A stretch of DNA of 64,000 nucleotides, taken from Pseudanabaena sp. Chao 1811 (GTDB lineage Bacteria; Cyanobacteriota; Cyanobacteriia; Pseudanabaenales; Pseudanabaenaceae). Positions 50,401 to 58,464 of the stretch are shown here, piece by piece. Location of the stretch: contig NZ_CP101416.1 in NCBI RefSeq assembly GCF_027942295.1, positions 2,458,001 to 2,522,000 of the forward strand, written 5' to 3'. The notes under the pieces were generated by a model. It saw only the letters and a list, made by a program, of their open reading frames with translations. It ran no database searches and was not told the DNA's origin. Position numbers and translations under genes: made by a program. Every line of letters starts with the position of its first letter. The stretch's first letter is position 1.

Positions 50401-50817
50401 CTATCTTGGTGTAAATGGCTGGATATAGCGGCTATTAGCGCGGACAAAGCAGACATCTTCCACATTTTTGCCCCGTACTGGCATCCAAGGTCTACCATTT
50501 TGATCTAGGGCATTAACTAAAACTTCATCGGAACCACCTCGATATACCTCTACCTCTAGTAAAGCCCCTGCATCATAGATCCGCATGATCGAACTATCGA
50601 TACTTGCCGATCGCCTACAGTTCAGCCCATCAACCCTCACTAGCCAGAGCGATCCCGCCGATAGCTTAGAATCTCTACTAGTTGCCTGCACCATTGTTTC
50701 ATTTCTAAAGTAGTTGCCTTGCAAGTCAGCTTGGGCTTGGACTGCGGCTGGCAAGACTCCAAGGAGCAGCATAGAATAGGTCAGAGATTTAAAAAAGTAT
50801 TTGGAAAGAGTTTTCAT
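50401..50817 (-). CDS. Exported SH3-like domain protein
   Basis: The 138-residue protein has a signal peptide (about 10-28, ending VQAQA). The mature part shows SH3_3-like features: LWLVRVDGLNCRRSASIDSSIMRIYDAGALLEVEVYRGGSDEVLV, with the N-[CV]-R-x-x-x-x-x-x-[ST] pattern and the two-strand repeat of bacterial SH3 domains, followed by VNALDQNGRPWMPV and a Cys. It probably binds cell wall components in the periplasm. It is divergent from xseA with a 23-bp gap. Confidence 0.72.
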   Translation of the reverse strand: MKTLSKYFFKSLTYSMLLLGVLPAAVQAQADLQGNYFRNETMVQATSRDSKLSAGSLWLVRVDGLNCRRSASIDSSIMRIYDAGALLEVEVYRGGSDEVLVNALDQNGRPWMPVRGKNVEDVCFVRANSRYIQPFTPR

Positions 50818-50840
50818 ATTAGGAGATCGCAGGATGAGCA

Positions 50841-52076
50841 GTGGGTTGTATGGGTAGTTCTAAAAATGCGATGACGGTAGCTAACTTGACGCAGGCAATT
50901 ACGCTTTTGTTGCGCGAAGAAATTGGCATTGTGCGCGTAACGGGGGAAATTTCAGGCTTCACGACGGCTGCTTCTGGACATCGCTATTTTACCCTTAAGG
51001 ATGAGTCCGCTCAGATCGACTGTGTGATGTGGGCAAGCCGCAGTTTGTCCTTTCGTCCTAAAAATGGAATGCAGGTCGTGGTGCAGGGACGATTAACGGT
51101 ATATGCCCCGCGTGGTCGCTATCAAATCGATTGCGATCGCATGACTGCCGCAGGTGAAGGTGATTTATATCTAGCCTTTGCCGCACTTAAGGAAGAATTA
51201 GCGGAACGTGGCTATTTCGATCCTGAACACAAACGCGATATTCCCAGCTTGCCCCTCAAAATTGGTGTCGTCACTTCACCAACGGGAGCCGTAATTCAAG
51301 ATATTCTCAGCACATTAAATAGGCGATCGCCCCATTGTCAGATTTATCTATGTCCTGCCACTGTCCAAGGTGAAACTGCCCCCGATGAGATTGCAGGAGC
51401 GATCGCTGCTTTGCAAAATACCAATGCCGATGTCTTGATTGTGGGGCGTGGCGGTGGTTCCATCGAGGATCTGTGGGCATTTAACACTTTGCCTGTCGCT
51501 GAAGCCATTTATCATTCGCGCATTCCCATTATTTCCGCAGTGGGGCATGAAACGGATTTCACGATCGCTGATTTCGTCGCCGATGTACGAGCAGCAACAC
51601 CGACGGCGGCGGCGGAAATTGTGTCTCAATGCGATCGCGATACGCTCTTGCAACAGCTCGACTTTTGGGAAAATCGCCTCACCCGTAGCGTGCAGCAGGA
51701 AATGCAAAATTATCGCCAAAGGTTAAATTCCCTCACTAATAGCTATGCTCTGCAAAACTTTAGCGATCGCCTCCATGATCGGGCTCAACAGTTAGACGAA
51801 GCCGAGCAATCAATGCAAAAGTCCCTCGCTCGTCATCTCCGCCAATCCGCCACTAAACTCGATAGTATCACCGCCCATTTGCGATCGCTACATCCTTTAT
51901 CCCCATTACAGCGTGGTTTTGCGCTCTTAAAAGTAGGCGATCTTTTACTGACTAATGATCAATCTCTCTCAGAATTTGCGGAGACATTTGCTAAAGTGGA
52001 AATCGTGAGAAGTTCTGAAATCGCCCAAGTTAGCATCGAGAAAGTAATCGAGAAAGTATATGACCGAACTGAATGA
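50841..52076 (+). CDS. xseA: Exodeoxyribonuclease VII large subunit
   Basis: The 411-residue protein has the N-terminal OB fold (VRVTGEISGFTTAASGHRYFTLKD) and the nuclease core with GVVTSPTGAVIQDIL, DVLIVGRGGGSIEDLWAFN and SAVGHETDFTIADFVADVRA, followed by a coiled-coil helical region. ExoVII degrades single-stranded DNA to oligonucleotides. The GTG at 50841 has an AGGA site 6 bp upstream; an internal ATG at 50850 has no equally good site. It overlaps xseB by 17 bp. Confidence 0.96.
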   Translation: MGCMGSSKNAMTVANLTQAITLLLREEIGIVRVTGEISGFTTAASGHRYFTLKDESAQIDCVMWASRSLSFRPKNGMQVVVQGRLTVYAPRGRYQIDCDRMTAAGEGDLYLAFAALKEELAERGYFDPEHKRDIPSLPLKIGVVTSPTGAVIQDILSTLNRRSPHCQIYLCPATVQGETAPDEIAGAIAALQNTNADVLIVGRGGGSIEDLWAFNTLPVAEAIYHSRIPIISAVGHETDFTIADFVADVRAATPTAAAEIVSQCDRDTLLQQLDFWENRLTRSVQQEMQNYRQRLNSLTNSYALQNFSDRLHDRAQQLDEAEQSMQKSLARHLRQSATKLDSITAHLRSLHPLSPLQRGFALLKVGDLLLTNDQSLSEFAETFAKVEIVRSSEIAQVSIEKVIEKVYDRTE

Positions 52077-52275
52077 TGTTAAAAAAAATCTAGAAGATCT
52101 CTCCTTTGAGGAACAATTACAACGCCTCGAAGAAATTGTGGAAATTCTCGATGATGGTGAAGCGGCTCTAGATGAAATGCTAGCGCTCTACGAAGAAGGA
52201 ATGCAGCGATCTCAGCATTGCCGTGAATATCTAGAAAAAGCCGAACAGAAAATTACTCTGATTCAGAATTCCTAA
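52060..52275 (+). CDS. xseB: Exodeoxyribonuclease VII small subunit
   Basis: The 71-residue protein shows SFEEQLQRLEEIVEILDDGEAALDEMLALYEEGM, the helical hairpin that the small subunit uses to wrap the XseA coiled coil. It overlaps xseA at its 5' end and, on the opposite strand, the 3' end of the GGDEF gene by 23 bp. The family and order are standard. Confidence 0.95.
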   Translation: MTELNDVKKNLEDLSFEEQLQRLEEIVEILDDGEAALDEMLALYEEGMQRSQHCREYLEKAEQKITLIQNS

Positions 52276-52801
52276 CTAAAGCGACAACACCGCCCAATAG
52301 AGGTTTTCCTGCTCTAAATAATATTTCATCAATAGCCCTATACAAATCCTCATAAGTTGTCCCATCTTCAGGATAAAAAGCAACCCCACAAGATACCGTT
52401 AATGGATAATGAACTTCTAAACGACTGCGATCGCGCATCCCATAGAATCTTCTCAATGGAGGCATATGAGCAAAAGTTTGATTAACGGCTTTACAAATTT
52501 GCATGACTAATGCGACCACTTCTGCTATGTTCAAATCCTTGAGCAGAATTGTAAACTCATCTCCAGCAGATCGAAAAACATCAACACCATTTGGTACATT
52601 CTGGCAAAGTAAGTCAGCAATCTGTTTCAGCTTTTCATCGCCTTCAACATGACCATAGAAATCATTGAAATAGATTAATCCATCGACATCAATTAGGATT
52701 AATCCAAAGCGCGAGTTGGCTTCAGAATATTCATCAAAGCATTTTTGCAGAGATTTGCGATTCTTCAATCCAGTTAACCCATCATACTCTGAGACATTCA
52801 T
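52253..52801 (-). CDS. GGDEF-domain protein (possible diguanylate cyclase)
   Basis: The 182-residue protein is a single GGDEF domain with YDGLTGLKNRKSL at the start, then the metal-binding LILIDVDGLIYFNDFYGHVEGDE, and FRSAGDEFTIL where the signature reads AGDEF instead of GGDEF. AGDEF variants are active in some characterised enzymes, so activity is possible. No sensory domain precedes it. It meets xseB tail to tail and the two coding regions overlap by 23 bp. No inhibitory RxxD site is obvious. The ComFB protein at 36125 is a candidate receptor for its product. Confidence 0.88.
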   Translation of the reverse strand: MNVSEYDGLTGLKNRKSLQKCFDEYSEANSRFGLILIDVDGLIYFNDFYGHVEGDEKLKQIADLLCQNVPNGVDVFRSAGDEFTILLKDLNIAEVVALVMQICKAVNQTFAHMPPLRRFYGMRDRSRLEVHYPLTVSCGVAFYPEDGTTYEDLYRAIDEILFRAGKPLLGGVVALVRNSESE

Positions 52802-53038
52802 TTACATATCCCATCCCAATATTCATCAGGTTGAGCAATTCCGCCAAATGTAATGACTTTCTCTAATGCCATAAAGTCAGTCTATGCTAAACCTAGAGAA
52901 TTGTTCTCCAAATCAAAAACTTCTATCTCATATTACTGCTAATCATGGCAGGATATCCCATTGACAGAGCAAATAATTCTCCATAGGTGAGCGCGATTTC
53001 TTTACCCGCACAATATGCTGTATAGTTGACTCATAGGG

Positions 53039-53106
53039 CTTGAGAGTTCCGTAGACAAAAATATGACAGAGACTTGAGAGTTCCGTAGACAAAAATATGA
53101 TAGAGA
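53039..53106. repeat. Two tandem 34-bp repeats
   Basis: CTTGAGAGTTCCGTAGACAA with the following 14 bases is repeated head to tail, with one base difference in 34. It lies in a decayed stretch (52802-53435) that contains gene remnants only. The 5' part 52802-53038 holds short stretches of broken reading frame, such as one encoding KEIALTYGELFALSMGYPA, but no gene. Confidence 0.85.
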
Positions 53107-53201
53107 TCTGTATCTGAATTATTAGTCATAAATGTTTCACTAAACTTGCGAATATCCAAGCACTGAATAGTTATTAAAGAACTGACGACCTCAATCAACT
53201 T

Positions 53202-53297
53202 TCATTTGGTGCAGTGCTTAATTTCTTGCATTGTTGCATCATCGTGATCGCTATTCGGCATTTGTTTGATTGCTTCTAAAATTTGAGTTTTAATCAT
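53202..53297 (-). pseudogene. Truncated copy of the 54095 antitoxin-like gene
   Basis: The first 17 residues (MIKTQILEAIKQMPNSD) are identical to those of the protein at 54095-54292. After that the frame encodes unrelated residues and stops at 31 residues. The DNA identity extends upstream (GATCGCTATT region), which shows a duplication followed by loss of the 3' part. Confidence 0.7.
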
Positions 53298-53312
53298 AGT
53301 TTTTTGAATGAG

Positions 53313-53396
53313 CTAGAGTAAAAAATCGCCTCTTGTAACCACAAACTGCGATCGCGATCGCACAGCGTGGATTTTTGCTCAATAGTCTGGGTCATA
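53313..53396 (-). pseudogene. DUF29 gene remnant
   Basis: The first 18 codons (MTQTIEQKSTLCDRDRSLW) match the start of the DUF29 genes at 56016-56486 and 56493-56951, and the frame then jumps to a short RGDFLL and stops. So an internal deletion has joined the start to a later GDF point. It shows that a third DUF29 copy existed here. Confidence 0.7.
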
Positions 53397-53435
53397 GGTT
53401 TAGGCGATGAAATACATCATTTAGGTGAGAAGTAT

Positions 53436-53807
53436 TCAACTATGGATTAATGGCAGTTTGCGGATGCGAACGCGATTAGAGTCAATGGTGATGGCAGATC
53501 CGTTTTGTAAATCTTCGGTACATTCAATTATTACTGCTAACAACAACTTTTTCAGTGCCTCAGCTTTTAAACCTTCAATCCGAATCCGAATGACTGATGG
53601 AGATGTTAATTCATTTAGAGCAATTAAGGTATGAAAATCTGCGTCTAGTGTAACAACTATACGATTGTCTTGATCTGCTCTTGTGATGATGTCTAAATCT
53701 TCAGATTCAGACATAGCGATTTCGCCAACATGGACAGCATCAATATTTGACTCTCGCAGTAATATTGCCGCCGAGCGCGGTAAACCTTGATCAAGCAGCA
53801 GTTTCAT
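53436..53807 (-). CDS. DUF5615-family PIN-like toxin
   Basis: The protein of 123 residues begins MKLLLDQGLPRSAAILLRES and shows VHVGEIAMSESEDLDIITRA, IVVTLDADFHTLIAL, which are the DUF5615 (PIN-like) motifs with Asp at the N-terminus and in LDADF. These proteins are thought to act as ribonuclease toxins with a DUF433 antitoxin. The antitoxin gene lies directly upstream and overlaps by 17 bp when ATG 53807 is used. The open frame to 53840 would add 11 residues inside the antitoxin gene and is rejected. Confidence 0.85.
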   Translation of the reverse strand: MKLLLDQGLPRSAAILLRESNIDAVHVGEIAMSESEDLDIITRADQDNRIVVTLDADFHTLIALNELTSPSVIRIRIEGLKAEALKKLLLAVIIECTEDLQNGSAITIDSNRVRIRKLPLIHS

Positions 53808-54033
53808 AGGTACTTGGTAATTGAATGATGCGATCATCAAGATAAGATGAGACGAAGATTAGTGCTTGTCTAATGTCTTCTTCTTCTAGTTCTGGAAATT
53901 CTTGATATAGTTCGGCACGATCGCTATAGATTGCTAGTAGTTCCATTAAGCGACGGACTGTAATGCGGAGGTTGCGAATACAGGGCTGTCCATTCATCCG
54001 TTTAGGATTGACAATAATGCGATCGAGTTTCAT
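53791..54033 (-). CDS. DUF433-family antitoxin
   Basis: The 80-residue protein begins MKLDRIIVNPKRMNGQPCIR and includes the V-R-R-L-M-E-L helix, the typical DUF433 antitoxin pattern (V-N-P-x-[RV]-x-x-G-x-P-x-[IF]-x-x-[LT]-R-[IV]). It precedes a DUF5615 toxin in a translationally coupled pair. The antitoxin is a winged-helix-like DNA binder that represses its own promoter. Confidence 0.88.
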   Translation of the reverse strand: MKLDRIIVNPKRMNGQPCIRNLRITVRRLMELLAIYSDRAELYQEFPELEEEDIRQALIFVSSYLDDRIIQLPSTYETAA

Positions 54034-54094
54034 AGGTGTTATTCAACTACTTTTGATACTATTTTAGCTTTAGTCATCAATATTCAAAACAACG

Positions 54095-54292
54095 CTAAAA
54101 TTTATCGACAAACTCAGTTAGGTGGCTATTTTCAGCATAGAAGGGGCGCATGATTTCAGCAGCTTCCTTTAAGCTAAGTTTTTCTGGTTTGTCTATGTCT
54201 TGCCATAGCATCTTTAAGGCAAATTCGATTACCTCTAGGCGATCGCTATTTGGCATTTGTTTGATTGCTTCTAAAATTTGAGTTTTAATCAT
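54095..54292 (-). CDS. Small antitoxin-like protein
   Basis: The 65-residue protein reads MIKTQILEAIKQMPNSDRLE, then VIEFALKMLWQDIDKPEKLSLKEAAEIMRPFYAENSHLTEF. It resembles small antitoxins of cyanobacterial VapB or RelB-like pairs (E-A-I-x-x-[ML]-P, and L-x-L-x-E-A-A-E-I-M), but no toxin gene lies next to it. It is a short, intact gene, with a truncated duplicate at 53202-53297. It lies 61 bp upstream of the DUF433 gene. Confidence 0.65.
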   Translation of the reverse strand: MIKTQILEAIKQMPNSDRLEVIEFALKMLWQDIDKPEKLSLKEAAEIMRPFYAENSHLTEFVDKF

Positions 54293-54338
54293 AATTTTTT
54301 ATTTATCGATTGTAATTAAATCAAAATAAGATTACTTC

Positions 54339-55409
54339 CTAAGAATAAAACTCAGGTAATGATGACCAATCATAAAACTTAATTGAATCCCATATTTTTA
54401 ACAATATAAATTCGATAAATGAATGAAAAAAACTGTTATCTGAAAAGGATTTATTTGAAAGGAGTGGATCTTTGCATAATTCTTTAAGCATATCAACGCT
54501 GAAACAAGATATATTTTTAATTCCTGTCTCTCGTCTTAGCTTGATTTTTTGACTATCCTCTAAAATATTCAAACCAAAACATTCTCTAATAGTTGATATT
54601 TCTACAGGATTCCAAATTGAATCAATATTTAAAGGTAGCTGTGAATCTCCCCATATTATTTCTGCAAGAAAGTCCCTTTTCATTTCATATGAACTACTTT
54701 GAATATATTTAAAAATTCCTTCTAGTTCTTGACAATGAGATTTAATAAGGGTTTGCACTGAAATATTTTTATTTGTCTCATCTATCTTCTTATTTTTAAA
54801 AAAGACATTATCCATATAGCTAGGCTGAGATAACAAGTGTTTTTCAAAATCTATAATTTTACTTTTTATGTATCTATAAGCTTGACTTAATTCAAGAACT
54901 TTGGAAGCAGCTTGTATTAATAAAAATGGATCTGGATGTACTTTACTTATCCTTGAATTAACACCAATTTGTCTGTGTAAAGATTCTTCATTTAAAAACA
55001 TTATAGGTTCTGCTAAATCATCATTATTCCTTAGGTTAAGAAAGTGTAGATGGTGTTCAAATGAATAGATTTCAGAAATATTTTTTGATTGATAGTGATG
55101 CAGACATTGTATAAAGGAAGTTTCTAATTTCTTCCTTTTTTGACCTTTTGATGAATTATCTAAGATTGACAGCTCTTTTTTTGAATTAATATAGAAATCA
55201 ACTCGTAATGAACAATCATCTAAATTGCCGTTAGGATGAATAAATGCTGGACTAACTAAACTCCCATTTCTTGTAAATCCTGATCTCCAATGGAGTGTGG
55301 CGTTACATTCAGGGCATTGAAATATTTTGCTAAAGTCAGAATGTTTTACATCTTCAGCATCAATTAGGACTCTATGTGAATTATCAATTATCAAAAAAGC
55401 TTTTTTCAT
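54339..55409 (-). CDS. CoiA-like protein
   Basis: The protein of 356 residues has a Cys pair in KIFQCPECNATLHWR and a segment SPAFIHPNGNLDDCSLR which resembles the zinc-ribbon and H-F-x-H-type part of CoiA-like proteins. The remainder is helical and Lys/Ile rich. CoiA-like proteins are linked to competence and, in other settings, to defence islands; the similarity is limited to the N-terminus. The gene lies 19 bp after the gene at 55429-55953, probably cotranscribed. ATG 55409 is preferred to a TTG at 55421. AT-rich composition stands out from the core genes. Confidence 0.55.
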   Translation of the reverse strand: MKKAFLIIDNSHRVLIDAEDVKHSDFSKIFQCPECNATLHWRSGFTRNGSLVSPAFIHPNGNLDDCSLRVDFYINSKKELSILDNSSKGQKRKKLETSFIQCLHHYQSKNISEIYSFEHHLHFLNLRNNDDLAEPIMFLNEESLHRQIGVNSRISKVHPDPFLLIQAASKVLELSQAYRYIKSKIIDFEKHLLSQPSYMDNVFFKNKKIDETNKNISVQTLIKSHCQELEGIFKYIQSSSYEMKRDFLAEIIWGDSQLPLNIDSIWNPVEISTIRECFGLNILEDSQKIKLRRETGIKNISCFSVDMLKELCKDPLLSNKSFSDNSFFHSFIEFILLKIWDSIKFYDWSSLPEFYS

Positions 55410-55428
55410 GCATTTTCTCAATCAAAAA

Positions 55429-55953
55429 TTATAGTTTAACCTCTTTTAATAACTGCGAAATTACAGGCTTAAACTCCTCAATTTTGTCAATATCTACATC
55501 ACTATTATACTTGCGGATACTAAGAAGTTTATTAATAAGTATTTCTCCTTCTTTGGGATTAAAATTATTATAAATTACTAGCATTAGTTCCCGATCAAAT
55601 ATTTTAACAATTGTATTTGTGGATGATTTTACAAATTTTTTTATAACTTGATTTTGCGTCTTTAGATCTTGTTCGGATTTTGAAGATACAAGATTTTGAG
55701 ACATCCAATTTTTTAAATGCTCAATTGCTTCCTCTATTTCCTTATCCATTTCCTGTTTTATGCCACAATACTTAGCCTTATAGCCCACTCGGTTATTTTC
55801 TTGCATCAAATAGTTGCGTGACCATTCCTCAAAAATAGGTTTATATGTTTTGTCAGCAACTTTTTTTGTAAACTCTTTGGCTAACACTGCCATAGCCTTT
55901 CGTTGTTCTAACGATGCAGCAACTTCTACATATTGTCTAGATTCAGATGACAT
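55429..55953 (-). CDS. Unknown coiled-coil-rich protein, partner of the CoiA-like gene
   Basis: The 174-residue protein is mostly helical and charged, with long heptad-like stretches at about residues 20-60 (AKEFTKKVADKTYKPIFEEW) and 60-110 (MDKEIEEAIEHLKNWMSQNL). I know no family. It lies upstream of the CoiA-like gene by 19 bp, in the same orientation. The base composition is AT-rich in both genes, which suggests acquisition as a unit. Confidence 0.5.
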   Translation of the reverse strand: MSSESRQYVEVAASLEQRKAMAVLAKEFTKKVADKTYKPIFEEWSRNYLMQENNRVGYKAKYCGIKQEMDKEIEEAIEHLKNWMSQNLVSSKSEQDLKTQNQVIKKFVKSSTNTIVKIFDRELMLVIYNNFNPKEGEILINKLLSIRKYNSDVDIDKIEEFKPVISQLLKEVKL

Positions 55954-56015
55954 TATATTCCTACCTGTTCTTGGGTATGCCTTATCTAATTACTCAATTC
56001 CATCAAAAGGTGTAT

Positions 56016-56486
56016 TTAAATTTCTTCCCAGAAGTCAAGATTGAGTATATCGTCAATATTTCGGCTAAACTGCCATATTTTAGGAAAATTCACAGATTTA
56101 TAATCTGGATGAACCTTCACAACCTTTAGCGCATCATCAAAAGCTTTTTGAAATAACTCAGGACTATTGATATAGCCTTTTAAACTTGGAGACTGTTCGA
56201 GAATATCTTGAATATCGTTGCGAGTCCTGACAATTGTAATAACCCACCCCGCATAGTCATACTCACTCTTGACATAGCAGCACTTGAGAATATGCTCAAT
56301 GAGTGTAGTCAATCTCCGCTTGAGTTCACGCCTATCTCTACCCGCCAAACCCTCTAACTCCTCAATTAAATTTTCGACATCAAGATTTTGAAAATCACCT
56401 GCTTTTAACTTCGCGATCGCCTCTTCTAACCACAAATTAAGATCGCGATCGTATAGCGTGGATTTTTGCTCGATAGTCTGAGTCAT
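56016..56486 (-). CDS. DUF29-family protein, copy 1
   Basis: The 156-residue protein starts MTQTIEQKSTLYDRDLNLWL and includes AKLKAGDFQNLDVENLIEELEGLAGRDRRELKRRL, the typical DUF29 core, plus a C-terminal QFSRNIDDIL. The family is common in cyanobacteria and has no known function. The first half is nearly identical to copy 2, also in DNA, while the C-terminal part differs. The order of copies suggests recent tandem duplication with later divergence. Confidence 0.88.
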   Translation of the reverse strand: MTQTIEQKSTLYDRDLNLWLEEAIAKLKAGDFQNLDVENLIEELEGLAGRDRRELKRRLTTLIEHILKCCYVKSEYDYAGWVITIVRTRNDIQDILEQSPSLKGYINSPELFQKAFDDALKVVKVHPDYKSVNFPKIWQFSRNIDDILNLDFWEEI

Positions 56487-56492
56487 AGGTTT

Positions 56493-56951
56493 TTAAATAG
56501 TTGTCCAAAAATTTAAGTTTAAGACCTTCTTAGTATCTCGACTAAACTGCCATACATCAGGAAAATTAGTGTCAGGATATTCTAGCCTTACGAGTTTGAG
56601 GGCAGTGTCAAAAGCACGTTCAAAAACCTGTGAGAAATGACCTTTCAGACTGGGAGACTGCTCTAATAGTGTAGTTAATTCGGCCCTTTGATTAACGATT
56701 GTAATTTCCCAACCTCGATAACACTCAGGCAGATTTACATAACAACGTTTGAGGATATGTTCAATCAATCTAGTCAAACGTGACTCTACTTCGCGCCGAT
56801 CTCTACCCGCCAAACCTTCTAACTCCTCAATTAAGTTTTCGACATCTAAATTTTGAAAATCACCTGCTTTTAACTTCGCGATCGCCTCTTCTAACCACAA
56901 ATTAAGATCGCGATCGTATAGCGTGGATTTTTGCTCGATAGTCTGGGTCAT
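56493..56951 (-). CDS. DUF29-family protein, copy 2
   Basis: The protein of 152 residues starts MTQTIEQKSTLYDRDLNLWL at ATG 56951, the same start as copy 1. The open frame continues to 57053, but the extension contains a putA-like tail and a repeat hairpin and is not DUF29. The C-terminal half (VFERAFDTALKLVRLEYPDT) differs from copy 1. It lies 6 bp upstream of copy 1, so the two are cotranscribed. A third, decayed copy is at 53313-53396. Confidence 0.85.
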   Translation of the reverse strand: MTQTIEQKSTLYDRDLNLWLEEAIAKLKAGDFQNLDVENLIEELEGLAGRDRREVESRLTRLIEHILKRCYVNLPECYRGWEITIVNQRAELTTLLEQSPSLKGHFSQVFERAFDTALKLVRLEYPDTNFPDVWQFSRDTKKVLNLNFWTTI

Positions 56952-56998
56952 AGGTTTAGGCGATGCGATACAGCATTTATAGAGTATATCCCAAAGAA

Positions 56999-57018
56999 CA
57001 AGGGGTTGAAGCCCCTTG
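56999..57018. repeat. Short hairpin with CAAGGGG/CCCCTTG stem
   Basis: The 7-bp stem with TTGAAG loop resembles a common dispersed cyanobacterial motif (AAGGGGTTGAAGCCCCTT). It may end the transcript of the HEPN gene at 57080-58390. Confidence 0.4.
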
Positions 57019-57029
57019 CCTGATTTTAA

Positions 57030-57073
57030 TTGCTCAATCCAATCAATCGGCACAACGCCTTGATACTGAGTGT
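57030..57073 (-). pseudogene. Duplicate fragment of the putA 3' end
   Basis: The minus strand reads TQYQGVVPIDWIE in one frame, close to TQRQGFAPLDGIE at the putA C-terminus (58465 on), and about 36 of 46 bases align by eye. It is followed by other sequence in place of a stop. The HEPN gene (57080-58390) lies between it and the real putA end, which suggests that this block was inserted with a partial duplication of the putA tail. Confidence 0.5.
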
Positions 57074-57079
57074 TTCAGA

Positions 57080-58390
57080 CTATTTTCTAAGTAATAACTC
57101 CCAGCCAAAACTTTTATGATAGGGACGTTCTTGTCGCTCAATTCCCGACAGCCAAAAAATTACATTTCGATATAATTTTGCAAGCTCATTATTAAGATTG
57201 ACAAGATTATCAAAACCTAATTTTTTTAGAGTTTTACTAATAGAACTAGAATCCCCACCATGTACTATTGCTGACCTAATGTTATAAACTTCCTTCATTA
57301 ATGTCTGTGCTTCGGTAAATTTACGATTATTATCTACTTCACACAATATGGCTGCGCCATTAAGAGAGAACCTATATGCTAGTTCAGCTTTGTTGCTTTT
57401 TCCATCTACGGTTTGCAATAATGATTCCCAAGCAATTACAAAATCAACAATTTGTTCTTCAGATATAAGTTCATCGAGTCCAATCAGAAATCTTGAAAAG
57501 GAACGCTCTAAAACATTATCACCAGATATGTTTTTAACTATAGAAAATGCTCTTTTTAAATCATCGATATCAGCAACGCTTAAAACAACTTTGTCAGTAG
57601 TATATTTAGGAGCTGGTCTAATAGTAGACATTTCACCTGTTAAAGTGCTATAAAATCTTATAGGATAAATATAAAATCTACCATGCCGACATAACTTGAT
57701 AGATTTAACCACATTATCTAATTTATAAATCAAGTCATTTTGCCAATTCATATTCATAATATTATATCCAAGACTAATTGGATAATGTTCTTTGATTTTT
57801 ATTTCTACATTAGAATCTGAGTAATCTAGAATAGCAGGATAAATCCCAAATTCATTAATTAGAGGTTGTCGTTCGTTAATAGCCTGTTGATCAAGACGTA
57901 TCAAAGAAATATCTGATTCAACTTCAATTAACTCAGATTCAAGTCTTACCCCGTGAAGACGACCAATAAGAGTAATTTCATCAACTCCACTATTAATATT
58001 AGCTATTAGTCGATTGGATTCATTTATAAGTTTTGTTGAATCAAAATATTTTTCTGGCTTTAAGAATGCAGCTTTCATTAATCTATATATGATATTTTCT
58101 GGTTGTATTCCATAGTAATCACCATAATATGAAATCATATTTTGTATGCTTTCACTGTTCTCGATATACCCCCTAAATCTTTTATAAATAGATTCATCTT
58201 TCAAAGAATGAATTGTGTAAAGAATAATGTCATTAATTAATTCTACGGATGAAAGTGTCATGTTTTTTCTGCCGTCCTCTTCATCAGTTAGAATCCATTT
58301 ATGAGTAATATTTATTTGGGTTCTAGCAAGTTTATAATTTGCAATTGCACAAATATTATGTGCAATTTCTGGCAGGTCAAAGTTATTCAT
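57080..58390 (-). CDS. ApeA-like HEPN-domain protein (possible anti-phage RNase)
   Basis: The 436-residue protein has a C-terminal HEPN domain at about 290-410, with SRFLIGLDELISEEQIVDFV, IAWESLLQTVDGKSNKAELAY and the active-site R-x4-H motif in NIRSAIVHGG. This fits the ApeA-type HEPN group. The N-terminal 280 residues are long, with no recognised domain. HEPN proteins of this type are ribonucleases that respond to phage infection in ApeA systems. The gene is AT-rich, single and located between DUF29 genes and putA, in the accessory block. Toxicity or phage response is inferred. Confidence 0.72.
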   Translation of the reverse strand: MNNFDLPEIAHNICAIANYKLARTQINITHKWILTDEEDGRKNMTLSSVELINDIILYTIHSLKDESIYKRFRGYIENSESIQNMISYYGDYYGIQPENIIYRLMKAAFLKPEKYFDSTKLINESNRLIANINSGVDEITLIGRLHGVRLESELIEVESDISLIRLDQQAINERQPLINEFGIYPAILDYSDSNVEIKIKEHYPISLGYNIMNMNWQNDLIYKLDNVVKSIKLCRHGRFYIYPIRFYSTLTGEMSTIRPAPKYTTDKVVLSVADIDDLKRAFSIVKNISGDNVLERSFSRFLIGLDELISEEQIVDFVIAWESLLQTVDGKSNKAELAYRFSLNGAAILCEVDNNRKFTEAQTLMKEVYNIRSAIVHGGDSSSISKTLKKLGFDNLVNLNNELAKLYRNVIFWLSGIERQERPYHKSFGWELLLRK

Positions 58391-58420
58391 AAAAGCCTCA
58401 TTTTAAAACAGTAAATGCTG

Positions 58421-58453
58421 GGAGTTGGTGTTAGCAATTCTAACATCAACTCC
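58421..58453 (-). terminator. putA terminator
   Basis: GGAGTTGGTGTTAG pairs with CTAACATCAACTCC (one mismatch) around CAATT, 11 bp beyond the putA stop on the minus strand. Confidence 0.65.
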
Positions 58454-58464
58454 TATTAACTTAA

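Noticed and set aside
56952-57053. A longer DUF29 copy 2 start
   Set aside because: The extension holds a CAAGGGG hairpin and a putA-like tail and has no counterpart in copy 1.
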